Assembly: GCF_023101205.1 (NCBI RefSeq)
Contig: NZ_CP078078.1
Location: 1,860,001-1,924,000 of the forward strand
From: Microbacterium aurugineum
GTDB taxonomy: Bacteria > Actinomycetota > Actinomycetes > Actinomycetales > Microbacteriaceae
Direction of reading: 5' to 3'
DNA length: 64,000 nt
The notes beneath the pieces were generated by a model. It searched no databases. It saw nothing but the letters and a program-made list of their open reading frames with translations, and had not been told where the DNA came from. Positions 18,281 to 28,340 of this stretch are shown here, one piece after another. Each line of letters starts with the position of its first letter. The stretch's first letter is position 1. The translations under genes and the position numbers were made by a program.

Positions 18281-19854
18281 GCGGTCGGCTCCTCTGCGAC
18301 GCCGCGGCGGACGACCACGGCTTTCAGGTCGGGGTTTCCGTCGGGGTCGAAGGGGTAGACACCGGGGCGTAGACGGTGGTGACCGAGACGGAGGAGGTCC
18401 TGGTCGACACCTCCGGGAGTCAACGCGAGAGTCCAGCCCGCGGCGAGCTCGTACAGCTCGGGTTCGAGATAGCCGATCTTCACCACCACGATGTCCGCGG
18501 TCGTCGGCTCGAGGCCCAGCATCCGGAAGTCGGAGAGGTGATGGAACGGCTTGCGACGCTCCGTGATGATGGCGTGGAGTCCACCCGCCGCGATCACGAC
18601 CTGCGTGCCTGCGTCCGGATCTCCGTCGGTGATCGAGAAGACGGTCCCGGTGATCGTCACGGGGCCGTGCGGGCCATCGTCGACCCGGGCGCCCGCCACG
18701 ATCGTGATCGTCGCCCCGACGCCCGCTTCGACCGCCCGCGCGACCGCCTCGGGATCGAAGATCGACGCCACCAGGGTCGTGCGGTCGGGGCCGATGAGTT
18801 CGGAATGCGCGAGCAGGTGTGCAAGGGTCCACGTCACATCGCCCGCCCCGCCCGCCGTCGGATTGTCACCCGAGTCCGAGATGAGGTACGGGTGGGGCGC
18901 TCCCGGCGCGAGCGCCTTCTCGAGCGCCTCATCGAGCGTGCCCGTCTCAGCGACGAACACGAAGTCCTCGCGAGCCTCCCAGAACATGCGGGCCACCCGC
19001 TCGGCCTCACGCGCGATCAGCTCCCGATCGTCGCCGGTGACCACGACGTACGCCTGGCAACGGGGTTCGTCGGCCCAGGCGTAGCCGATCCAGACCGAGG
19101 CATCGACGACGCCCGGAAGCGCCTCGATCTCGGGCAGCTCGGCGTAGATGCTGCGTGCGGGCTCGAGCCGGGTGCTGGTCTTCTCGCCGGGGAGCAGGAC
19201 CGGGACCGGCACCCACGCCACGAACGGCCGACGGCCCAGCGGGTCGGCGCCGTGCGGCCCCCGCAGCCGGGCGAGGAGGTTCCACACCGCCCGTTCCTTG
19301 GTGTTCATCCAGTCCTCGTGCGGCGCCATCCGGTAGCACGTGAGCAGGTCGACCGCGTCGCGCAGCACCTCGGAGACGTTGCCGTGCAGATCCATCGATG
19401 TCGAGACCAGCGTGTCCGGCCCCAGTGCCGCCCGCACCGCGAGCGCGAGGTCGCCTTCGGCGTCGTCGAGCCCGACGACGCTCATCGCTCCGTGGATGTC
19501 GAAGAAGAAGCCGTCGAAGGGGCCCTGCTCGCGGATGCCCTCGACGATGGCGTCCTTCATCCGACGGTAGGTCTCGGGCGCGACGGCACCACCGGGCAGC
19601 GAGCGACCATGGGTGAGGGGCACCCAGTCGGCGGCCGCAGCGAGCTCGCGCCCGTCGTCGAGGAACGGGTAGTAGCTGCGCAGAGCCTCACCTGTGCGAA
19701 CCGTGAAGGCTTCGTCGCCCGAGATGTGCGGGGAGAACGTGCTCGACTCGATGGAGATCCCGGCGATACCGATCCGGGGCTGCGCGAGCCCCCCGTCGGC
19801 GACGGTCGGAAGCGGACCCATCCAGATCTCGTGGGCTTCGGGACGTACGGTCAC
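18277..19854 (-). CDS. M81 family metallopeptidase (MlrC-like)
   Basis: A 525-residue protein of the M81 family, named for microcystinase C. The DUF1485 N-terminal part carries the characteristic IGIAGISIESSTFSP, DIHGAMSV and SMDLHGNVS (Zn-binding Asp/His residues expected here) and the C-terminal MlrC domain holds ISDSGDNPTAGGAGD. Its substrate is unknown; the family is thought to cleave linear peptides or related amides. Start GTG 19854 follows AAGGAG at 8 bases. It sits between a ROK kinase and a fucosidase in a sugar operon, which suggests that it acts on a glycoconjugate or amidated sugar and not on a toxin. Confidence 0.9.
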   Translation of the reverse strand: MTVRPEAHEIWMGPLPTVADGGLAQPRIGIAGISIESSTFSPHISGDEAFTVRTGEALRSYYPFLDDGRELAAAADWVPLTHGRSLPGGAVAPETYRRMKDAIVEGIREQGPFDGFFFDIHGAMSVVGLDDAEGDLALAVRAALGPDTLVSTSMDLHGNVSEVLRDAVDLLTCYRMAPHEDWMNTKERAVWNLLARLRGPHGADPLGRRPFVAWVPVPVLLPGEKTSTRLEPARSIYAELPEIEALPGVVDASVWIGYAWADEPRCQAYVVVTGDDRELIAREAERVARMFWEAREDFVFVAETGTLDEALEKALAPGAPHPYLISDSGDNPTAGGAGDVTWTLAHLLAHSELIGPDRTTLVASIFDPEAVARAVEAGVGATITIVAGARVDDGPHGPVTITGTVFSITDGDPDAGTQVVIAAGGLHAIITERRKPFHHLSDFRMLGLEPTTADIVVVKIGYLEPELYELAAGWTLALTPGGVDQDLLRLGHHRLRPGVYPFDPDGNPDLKAVVVRRGVAEEPTA

Positions 19855-19888
19855 GTGATGTGCTCCTTGTCGGTGCGGGAGGTCGGGC

Positions 19889-20836
19889 TCAGTGTGCTCC
19901 CGCCGGGACCAGAGCCCGGCGGGCGGTCTCGATGGCGCCGAGAGCGACGGCATCGGAACCGAGGACGGCGGGGACGATGCGCAGAGGGATCCCGGACACC
20001 GGGGAATCCGTGTGCAGAGTACGCGTGATCGCGGGCTCCAGAAGATCCCAGGCCGACGTCACGCCTCCTCCGACGATGGCGCACGGCAGGTCGAGGATCG
20101 TCGCTGCGCTGGCGCAGGCGAGGGCGAGTGCGCGGCCGGCGGCGTCGAACACCGCGATCGCCTGCACATCACCCGCTCGTGCACGATCCGCGACGACTCT
20201 CGCGTCGCGGACGATGTCGCCGGTGCGCTCCTGGTACCGCATCGCGATCGACGTACCGGACGCCAATGTCTCGAGGTGCCCGACCTGCCCGCAGGTGCAG
20301 ACCAGCTCGCTGTAGCCGGGTGTGTGCCCGATCTCCCCCGCGGCACCGTGCGGTCCGTGGTGGAGCTCACCGTCGATGAGGAGCGCGCCTCCGACCCCGG
20401 TGCCGAGCATCACGCCCAGCACGTCGCGGTCCTCGCGGCCGGCGGCGGCGGCTTCGCCCAGGAGGAACGCGTTGACGTCGTTCTCCACACGCACCGGCAC
20501 CCCCAGTCGCGCTTCCAGCTCCTCGGCGAGCGGGAAGCCCGCCCACCCGACGAAGGTCGCCGAGGCTGCGCGGATCGTGCCGGTCTCGTGGTCGATGACA
20601 CCGGCAGCGCCGACACCGGCCGCCCCGAGCGGGACACCGGCCTCGGCAGCGAGAGAGGCGGCGAGACCCGCGGCTGCATCGGCCATCGCCGCACCGCCCT
20701 GCGCTGCGGGGGCGCCGACGCTCCCCCGTGCCAGCACCGTCCCCTCGCTGCTCACGAGGAGCGCAGCGATCTTGGTGCCTCCGATGTCGATACCGACGAC
20801 TCCCGATCCGGATGTGCTCGAACGCGTGACGGGCAT
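19889..20836 (-). CDS. ROK family sugar kinase
   Basis: A 315-residue ATP-dependent sugar kinase of the ROK family. The phosphate loop is VVGIDIGGTKIAALLV (residue 13 on), the catalytic base lies in VENDVNAFLLGE, and the second ATP motif in LGVMLGTGVGGALL. The ROK zinc site normally reads CxCGxxGCxE; here it is CTCGQVGHLE, with His in place of the third Cys, while the preceding His (EIGHTPG) is kept. A glucose, hexosamine or N-acetylmannosamine kinase role is possible. Start ATG 20836 follows AGGGGA. It is cotranscribed with the ABC importer upstream and the M81/GH29 genes downstream. Confidence 0.9.
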   Translation of the reverse strand: MPVTRSSTSGSGVVGIDIGGTKIAALLVSSEGTVLARGSVGAPAAQGGAAMADAAAGLAASLAAEAGVPLGAAGVGAAGVIDHETGTIRAASATFVGWAGFPLAEELEARLGVPVRVENDVNAFLLGEAAAAGREDRDVLGVMLGTGVGGALLIDGELHHGPHGAAGEIGHTPGYSELVCTCGQVGHLETLASGTSIAMRYQERTGDIVRDARVVADRARAGDVQAIAVFDAAGRALALACASAATILDLPCAIVGGGVTSAWDLLEPAITRTLHTDSPVSGIPLRIVPAVLGSDAVALGAIETARRALVPAGAH

Positions 20837-20865
20837 GGTGGTCCCCTGTTCCTGGCCGATCATGC

Positions 20866-21774
20866 TCAGCGGCCGCCCAGTCCTGCCATCGCGATGCCCT
20901 TGACCAGGTGCTTCTGCAGCACGATCACGAGAATCGTCGTCGGCACCATCGAGATGATCGCCGCAGCCATCTGCAGGTCCCAGCGCGTCCCGGTGAGTCC
21001 GGCGAAGCTCGCGAGACCCACGGGGAGGGTGCCGTGCGCGTTGTAGTCGACCGTCACGATGAGCGGCCACAGGTAACTGTTCCAGAAGGACAGGAAGGTG
21101 AACACGGCGAGCACCGCGACCGCCGACTTCGACAGCGGCAGGATGATCTGCAGGAACGAGCGCACGGGCCCGGCGCCGTCGACGCGCGCGGCCTCCTCCA
21201 GCTCATACGGGATGCCGCGGAAGAACTGCCGCATCAGGAACGTGCCGAACGCACCGAACGCGAACGGGAGCACGAGCGCCTGATAGGTGTCGACCCAGTT
21301 GAACCACTGCATCACCTGGAACATCGGGATCACGAGCACCTCGGCGGGCACCATGAGCGTCGCGAGGAACAGCACGAACACGGCGTCCCGTCCCTTCCAG
21401 CGCAACCGCCCGAAGGCGTACCCGGCCGTGGTCGACACGATCAGCACGACGAGCGTGCCGAGGATCGCGACGATGAACGAGTTCATGATGTAGGTGAGGA
21501 ACGGGCCGTAGGCGAAGACGTCGACGAAGTTGCTCCAGCGAAGCTCCGACCCGACCAGGGTCGGCGGCATGGAGAACATCTCCGAATTCGGCTTGAGCGC
21601 CGAGAAGAACGCGTAGACGAGCGGGGAGATGAAGATCAGCGCTGCGACGTAGATCGCGACGTGCGCGAGGATCAGCCGCACACGCGACGCCGGTGTGGTC
21701 GCGGCACCCCGTGCGCGCTCGCGGTCCGAGCGGCCGGCGCGGCCTGTCGGGCGGACGAGGGTCTCAGTGCTCAT
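20866..21774 (-). CDS. Carbohydrate ABC transporter permease, MalG type
   Basis: A 302-residue inner-membrane permease with six hydrophobic segments and the EAA loop EAARVDGAGPVRSFLQIILPL shape (about residue 197), which docks to the ATPase. A long basic N-terminal tail precedes the first segment. It forms the membrane channel of a CUT1 sugar importer with the permease gene just upstream, whose reading frame overlaps it by 11 bases. No ATPase gene is present in the locus, so it probably uses a shared MsiK-like ATPase encoded elsewhere. Confidence 0.93.
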   Translation of the reverse strand: MSTETLVRPTGRAGRSDRERARGAATTPASRVRLILAHVAIYVAALIFISPLVYAFFSALKPNSEMFSMPPTLVGSELRWSNFVDVFAYGPFLTYIMNSFIVAILGTLVVLIVSTTAGYAFGRLRWKGRDAVFVLFLATLMVPAEVLVIPMFQVMQWFNWVDTYQALVLPFAFGAFGTFLMRQFFRGIPYELEEAARVDGAGPVRSFLQIILPLSKSAVAVLAVFTFLSFWNSYLWPLIVTVDYNAHGTLPVGLASFAGLTGTRWDLQMAAAIISMVPTTILVIVLQKHLVKGIAMAGLGGR

Positions 21775-22669
21775 AGTGCACCCACTTCTTCTGCGCGGCG
21801 AACTGGAGACCGGTGATCGCGATGATGATCGCGAAGAGGATCCAGGCTGCCGCGGCGGCGAGGCCGAGGTCGCCGAAGGTGAATCCCTGCTCCCAGATGT
21901 ACATGACGAGCGGCTTGGTGGCGTTGCCGGGGCCGCCGCCGGTGAGCATCTGCGGCTGGACGAACACCTGCAGGGACGTGATCATCGTCATGATGGTGGC
22001 GAAGAAGATCGAGGGCGAGATCATCGGGATGATGATGCTCCACACCCGTCGGAGTCCTCGGGCGCCGTCGATGCTCGCCGCCTCCAGCACGCTCTCGGGG
22101 AGCTGCTCGAGTGCGGCCGAGAAGATCAGCATGTTGTAGCCGAGCCCCTGCCAGACGCTCATCACGACGACCATGATCATCGCCCACGACGGGTCGGCCA
22201 GGAAGTTTGGCAGCTCGATGCCGAACCACGTCTGCGAGAGGCCGTTGAAGAGCCCCTGTGGCTGCAGCATCATCTTCCACACCAGCACGTTCGCGACCAT
22301 CGGGGTCACGACCGGGATGAAGAAGAGGACGCGCAGGGCACCTCGCCCGCGGATCCGCGACCCGAGGCCGAGAGCGAGCACGAGCGAGAGAGCGACACTC
22401 AACGGCACGTACAGCAGCGTGTACACCGCCGAGTTGCGCAGCGCAGGCCAGAAGTCCGGGCTGCTGGTGAACAGCTTGACGTAGTTGTCCACCCCGTTGA
22501 AGTTCCGCTCGCCGAAGGTCGGCCAGTCGAAGACGCTCATCACGATCGAAAGGCCCACGGGCACGATCGTGAACAGGGCGAGCCCGATCAGGGCGGGGCT
22601 TGCGAACCCCAGCGCCTGACCGGCCTCGACCTTGGCGAGCGATCGTCGACGTCTCGTCGTGATCGTCAT
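21764..22669 (-). CDS. Carbohydrate ABC transporter permease, MalF/UgpA type
   Basis: A 301-residue permease with six hydrophobic segments. It has the CUT1 features FASPALIGLALFTIVPV in segment 1, FFIPVVTPMVANVLVW, and the EAA loop EAASIDGARGLRRVWSIIIP near residue 200, followed by LTGGGPGNAT. It pairs with the MalG-type permease. It is preceded at 42 bases by the binding-protein gene in the same operon. Confidence 0.93.
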   Translation of the reverse strand: MTITTRRRRSLAKVEAGQALGFASPALIGLALFTIVPVGLSIVMSVFDWPTFGERNFNGVDNYVKLFTSSPDFWPALRNSAVYTLLYVPLSVALSLVLALGLGSRIRGRGALRVLFFIPVVTPMVANVLVWKMMLQPQGLFNGLSQTWFGIELPNFLADPSWAMIMVVVMSVWQGLGYNMLIFSAALEQLPESVLEAASIDGARGLRRVWSIIIPMISPSIFFATIMTMITSLQVFVQPQMLTGGGPGNATKPLVMYIWEQGFTFGDLGLAAAAAWILFAIIIAITGLQFAAQKKWVHYEH

Positions 22670-22711
22670 CTCATATTTCTTTCTTTGTCACCACTGACGG
22701 CCGAAGCCGGA

Positions 22712-23971
22712 TCACTCGCCGAACTGGGCCTGGGCGTTCGACAGCAGCTCGTCCATCGTCATCTGGCCGTTGTAGACGCTGACGAGGTTGGGCTGGATGT
22801 AGCTGTCGAGCTTCTGCCAGTTCTTGGTCATGTACAGCGGGACGGTGTCACCGAAGGCCGCCTCGAAGACCGACTGCACCTGCTCGCGGTACTCCTCATC
22901 GATGGACTCGAAGTACAGCGGCTGCGACGACGTGCGTGCCGGGTACGAGCGGCCGGACGATGCGATGTAGTCCTGAGCGTCCTCGCCGAGCAGCGAGCCC
23001 ATGACCTTGAGCGCCGCCTCCGGGTTCTCGCAGTTCGCCGAGATGCCGTAGCCGGAGCCGAGGATCGGGCCGGGGTTGCCGTCGACACCAGCGGGCAGCG
23101 GGACCATACCGGCCGCGAAGCCGGACTCGTTGTTCAGGTAGCTGACGGCGTTCCACGTGCCGTCGACCGCCATGGCGGCGTTGCCACCCGTGTACTGGTT
23201 CTCGCCCCAGCCGGTGTCGGAGGCGGATGCCACGGGGGCGGCGACCTTCTTCTCCGTCACGAGCTCGGCGTACCACGTGGACGCGTCGACGAACGCCTTG
23301 TCGTCGATGTGCAGGGTGCCGTCCTCGGAGGCCGGCTGCGTCGCGGAGTACGCGATCGGCATCGACATCCACTGGTATCCGCCCATGCCCATGCCGAAGC
23401 CGTACTTGCCGTCCTTCGTCGCGTCGGCGGCGATGGCGTCGAAGTCGTCGAACGTCCACCCGATCTCCGGCGTCGCTGCGCCGGCAGCGGTGAGCATGTC
23501 CTGGTTGTAGTAGACGAGCATCGTGGCCACGTCGAACGGCACGCCGTAGACCTTGCCTTCGAAGCTGAGGATGCCGTCGGCGCTCGGGTTGAAGTCCGCC
23601 CAATCGATGCCGGCCGTCTTGAGGTCCGCGTCGCTCAGCTCACGGAAGGCACCGGTGTAGCCACCGAGCTGTGCGCCGCTCATACCGGTGACGCAGGCCA
23701 TGTTGCCGCTGGCCATGTTCGTGGTCAGCTTCGTGAAGAAGTCGCTCCACGGCGAGGTCTGCAGCTTGATCTTGATGTCGGGGTTCTGCTCCTGGGCGAA
23801 TGCGACCTGCGCCTCGAGGGCATCCACGTCGGACTCGCTGCCTGCCCACATGTCGACGACGATCGTGTCGCCGTCGGCGGAACCACCGTTGCCGCTGCTG
23901 CTCGCGCAGCCGGTCATCGCGACTGCGACGCCGGTGACGGCGACGACAGCCCCTACACGCAACTTCTTCAT
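22712..23971 (-). CDS. Sugar-binding lipoprotein of the ABC importer (family 1)
   Basis: A 419-residue extracellular solute-binding protein. The N-terminus MKKLRVGAV...[12 protein letters not shown] is a lipoprotein signal with the lipobox Cys at residue 22, so the mature protein is tethered outside the membrane. The rest has the SBP_bac_1 layout ([37 protein letters not shown]). It binds an oligosaccharide, probably fucosylated given the two GH29 genes. A perfect Shine-Dalgarno CAGGAGG precedes the ATG. It is the first gene of the operon, with a candidate ROK operator about 105 bases upstream. Confidence 0.94.
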   Translation of the reverse strand: MKKLRVGAVVAVTGVAVAMTGCASSSGNGGSADGDTIVVDMWAGSESDVDALEAQVAFAQEQNPDIKIKLQTSPWSDFFTKLTTNMASGNMACVTGMSGAQLGGYTGAFRELSDADLKTAGIDWADFNPSADGILSFEGKVYGVPFDVATMLVYYNQDMLTAAGAATPEIGWTFDDFDAIAADATKDGKYGFGMGMGGYQWMSMPIAYSATQPASEDGTLHIDDKAFVDASTWYAELVTEKKVAAPVASASDTGWGENQYTGGNAAMAVDGTWNAVSYLNNESGFAAGMVPLPAGVDGNPGPILGSGYGISANCENPEAALKVMGSLLGEDAQDYIASSGRSYPARTSSQPLYFESIDEEYREQVQSVFEAAFGDTVPLYMTKNWQKLDSYIQPNLVSVYNGQMTMDELLSNAQAQFGE

Positions 23972-24074
23972 TGAATGCCTCCTGGAAGGGAACTAGTTGC
24001 TTCGCGGGTCGAAACAACCTAGTAGGATTTCGTATGAAGTTACCGTTTCACACTTCGCAAGAGGCCGCAAGCTG

Positions 24075-24087
24075 AACATCCGATGTT
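24075..24087. promoter_or_regulatory. Candidate ROK repressor operator, copy 1
   Basis: AACATCCGATGTT is a perfect odd palindrome in the 202-base gap between the divergent binding-protein and ROK regulator genes. It overlaps a second palindrome, TCCGAT-GTTT-ATCGGA (24079-24094). The core ACATCCGATGT recurs before the second fucosidase gene. Confidence 0.65.
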
Positions 24088-24173
24088 TATCGGAGCTTGA
24101 TAATTCGTAACTCCCGGGAAACATGACCATCCCCTACTACGCTGACGAATGCTCCGACCAGGAAAGTGCTCCC

Positions 24174-25325
24174 ATGCCAAACCCCGCTGACACCGCCGTC
24201 GACGACCCGCACACCCGCCGCATCCTCGACCTCGTCGCCCGCGGCGAGGCCCGCTCCCGCACCGAGCTCGCCGCCGCACTCGGCGTGGCCGCCTCGACCG
24301 TGGGCCTCCGCGTGCAGTCCCTTCTCGACGCCGGCGTGCTGCGCGAGGCCGGCGACGGCACGTCACGTGGGGGACGCCGCCCGCGGGTGCTGCAGATCTC
24401 CGCGGACGGTGTCGTGCTCACCGCCGACCTCGGCGGCGGCCACGCGCGTATCGGCAGGCACTCCCTCAGCGGTGCTCTCCTGGACAGTCGCTCGATCACA
24501 GTCGATGTGACCGAGGGGCCGGAAGCCACGCTCGACCGCATCGGCGAGGTCTTCGACCGACTCGCCTCCGAGTCGCGGGTCCACGCGATCGGCATCAGCC
24601 TGCCCGGTCCCGTCGACATCGCCACCGGCACGGTCGACCAGCCGTCGCGCATGCCGGGATGGCCGGGCTTCCGTGTCGGCACCCATCTCGCGACGCGCTA
24701 CGGCGTGCCGGTCGCGGTCGACAACGACGCCAACCTCGCCGCACTCGGCGAGCATCGCGAACGCTTCGGGCACACCGGGCACAGCATCACGGTGAAGGCC
24801 GGCACCGCCATCGGAAGCGGCATCATCGTCGATGGACACGTCCACCGTGGGGCGACGGCCGCGGCAGGAGACATCACCCACACGCGGATCGACGGCAGCG
24901 GCGACATCCCGTGCTCCTGCGGCAACACCGGCTGCCTCGAGACGGTGGCCAGTGGGGCGAGCCTCGTGCGCCAGATGCGCGAGCGCGGCAACGAGGTGGT
25001 CCGCACCACGACCGACGTGCTGAGCCTGGCGCGCGACGCCGATCCCCTCGCGACCACCCTGGTCCGCACGGCGGGAACCCATCTCGGGCAGGCGCTGTCA
25101 GGCGTGGTGAACTTCTTCAACCCGCACGCGGTGTTCCTGACCGGCAGCATGAGCGCCTCGGAACCGTTCATCGCCGCCGTCCGCAGCCGCGTCTACGAGG
25201 CATGCCACCCCCTCGCGACCCAGCGACTGCGCATCGAAGCGGCGACGACCGGCGCCGACGCGATCCTCCACGGCGCCGCACGCCTTGCGCTCGAAGGCAT
25301 GGAGATACCGGTGACGACGGCCTGA
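24174..25325 (+). CDS. ROK family transcriptional repressor
   Basis: A 383-residue regulator with an N-terminal winged helix (SRTELAAALGVAASTVGLRVQSLLDAGVL, split over residues 28-58) and a C-terminal ROK sugar-sensing domain. The zinc motif CSCGNTGCLE is intact, unlike in the kinase of this locus, and the phosphate loop is degenerate (LTADLGGGHARIG), which fits a sensor without kinase activity. Start ATG 24174 follows AGGAAAG at 8 bases. It is divergent from the sugar operon and convergent with the second fucosidase gene. It probably represses both units through the shared palindrome. Confidence 0.9.
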   Translation: MPNPADTAVDDPHTRRILDLVARGEARSRTELAAALGVAASTVGLRVQSLLDAGVLREAGDGTSRGGRRPRVLQISADGVVLTADLGGGHARIGRHSLSGALLDSRSITVDVTEGPEATLDRIGEVFDRLASESRVHAIGISLPGPVDIATGTVDQPSRMPGWPGFRVGTHLATRYGVPVAVDNDANLAALGEHRERFGHTGHSITVKAGTAIGSGIIVDGHVHRGATAAAGDITHTRIDGSGDIPCSCGNTGCLETVASGASLVRQMRERGNEVVRTTTDVLSLARDADPLATTLVRTAGTHLGQALSGVVNFFNPHAVFLTGSMSASEPFIAAVRSRVYEACHPLATQRLRIEAATTGADAILHGAARLALEGMEIPVTTA

Positions 25326-25344
25326 GCCGTCGCCACCGTGTGGA

Positions 25345-26610
25345 TCATTCGTCGATGAGCGTCAGCTCGACCACCGGCACCAGCACCTCGGGACGCCGCA
25401 CCGGCAGATGCACGGTGAGCGTCCCCTCCGCCTCCCCCGCGGGCGTCATCAGATCAGCCTGACGGTCCGGGTCGGACACACTGGTCTGCAGCCAGGATCC
25501 GTCGTTCAGCAGCCGCGCGTAGGAGACCTTTCCGGCGAGCTCCGGAAGGTGCACGAAGCCCATCGGCCAGCTGAACAGGCTCAGGTAGAGCTTGTTCGCG
25601 CGCCGGGTGTAGACGCCCTCGCGCGGCGGGGTGAGCGGCGCATGCCCGGCCCCGATCACGGCATGACGGTGCAGACGCATCCACTCGCCGATCTCCGCCA
25701 GGGTGCCGGCATCCCGGGGCGCGATCGCACCACGACCGTCAGGGCCGATGTTGAGCAGCATGTTCCCGCCCATCGACACCGAGTCGACGAGCATCTGCAC
25801 GAGCAGTGTGGCGGACTTCTGGTCCATGTTGTCCCGGTGATAGCCCCAGGAGCCGTTGAGCGTCTGGCATGCCTCCCAGGTCAGCGGTACGCCGTCGCGC
25901 ACGATCGGTGCGGTGGGCTGATACTGCTCCGGCGTGACGAAGTCGGCGGGGATCCCGAGCCGATCGTTGACCAGCATGTCGGGCTGGAGCTCACGGCACA
26001 GCGCGAGCAGGGTGGTCGCATCCCAGTCCTCGGGCCCCTTGCCCGCCCACCCCTCCTTGCTCTCGGGGTAGGTGAAGTCGAAGAAGAGGTAATCGATCTC
26101 CCCGTACTCCGTCAGGAGCTCTCGCACCTGACCGTGGAGGTAGGCGCGGTATCGGGCCATGTCACGCCCGACGTTGAGTTCGTGGGCGTTCTCGTCGTCG
26201 CGGCGCGGGTGGTTCCAGTCGACGGTGAAGTCGGGGTGATGCCAGTCGATGACCGAGTGGTACAGGCCGACCTTGATCCCCTCCGCGCGCAACGCCTCGA
26301 CGTACTCACGCACGAGGTCGCGTCCGACGTTCACCACGGAAGTGAAGTCGGTGAGCTTCGAATCCCACAGGCAGAAGCCGTCATGGTGCTTCGTCGTGAG
26401 GACGACATAGCCCATGCCCGTCTCCTTCGCGGTGCGTGCGAGGGATGCGGCGTCGAAGAGATCCGGATCGAAGTGCTCGAAGTACGGACGGTAGTCCTCG
26501 TCCGTCAAACGCTCGTAGTTCTGCACCCATTCATGACGGGCTGCCCCGCTGTAGAGGCCGAAGTGGACGAACATCCCGAACCGGGCCCGGTCAAACCATT
26601 CCTGTCGCAT
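25345..26610 (-). CDS. Alpha-L-fucosidase, GH29 (second copy)
   Basis: A 421-residue GH29 enzyme without a signal peptide. Motifs are WFDRARFGMFVHFGLYS near the N-terminus, LTTKHHDGFCLWDSK, LYHSVIDWHHPDF, the nucleophile region YLFFDFTYPES and the late MGGNMLLNIGPDGRG. It differs strongly from the first copy, so the pair probably cleaves different fucosyl linkages. The start is taken at ATG 26610, behind GGGAG; an ATG 9 bases upstream in frame is an alternative. It is a one-gene unit with its own copy of the palindrome 17 bases before the start, and ends 19 bases from the convergent repressor gene. Confidence 0.92.
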   Translation of the reverse strand: MRQEWFDRARFGMFVHFGLYSGAARHEWVQNYERLTDEDYRPYFEHFDPDLFDAASLARTAKETGMGYVVLTTKHHDGFCLWDSKLTDFTSVVNVGRDLVREYVEALRAEGIKVGLYHSVIDWHHPDFTVDWNHPRRDDENAHELNVGRDMARYRAYLHGQVRELLTEYGEIDYLFFDFTYPESKEGWAGKGPEDWDATTLLALCRELQPDMLVNDRLGIPADFVTPEQYQPTAPIVRDGVPLTWEACQTLNGSWGYHRDNMDQKSATLLVQMLVDSVSMGGNMLLNIGPDGRGAIAPRDAGTLAEIGEWMRLHRHAVIGAGHAPLTPPREGVYTRRANKLYLSLFSWPMGFVHLPELAGKVSYARLLNDGSWLQTSVSDPDRQADLMTPAGEAEGTLTVHLPVRRPEVLVPVVELTLIDE

Positions 26611-26626
26611 GGCTCCCATCCTGACA

Positions 26627-26643
26627 CAGACATCCGATGTCTG
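26627..26643. promoter_or_regulatory. Candidate ROK repressor operator, copy 2
   Basis: CAGACATCCGATGTCTG is a 17-base perfect odd palindrome just upstream of the second fucosidase. Its 11-base core is identical to copy 1 at 24076-24086. Confidence 0.7.
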
Positions 26644-26666
26644 GCGTGATTTGGCGCAGACCACAC

Positions 26667-26702
26667 AAAGAACGGGCGCCCCTGGAGGGACGCCCGTTCT
26701 TT
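26667..26702 (-). terminator. Terminator of the ilv operon
   Basis: A 12-bp perfect stem (AAAGAACGGGCG with its complement) around a 12-base loop, 11 bases after the ilvC stop. The descending arm ends in TTCTTT. Confidence 0.85.
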
Positions 26703-26713
26703 CGAGAATCGAA

Positions 26714-28337
<1,624 letters not shown>

Positions 28338-28340
28338 GGC

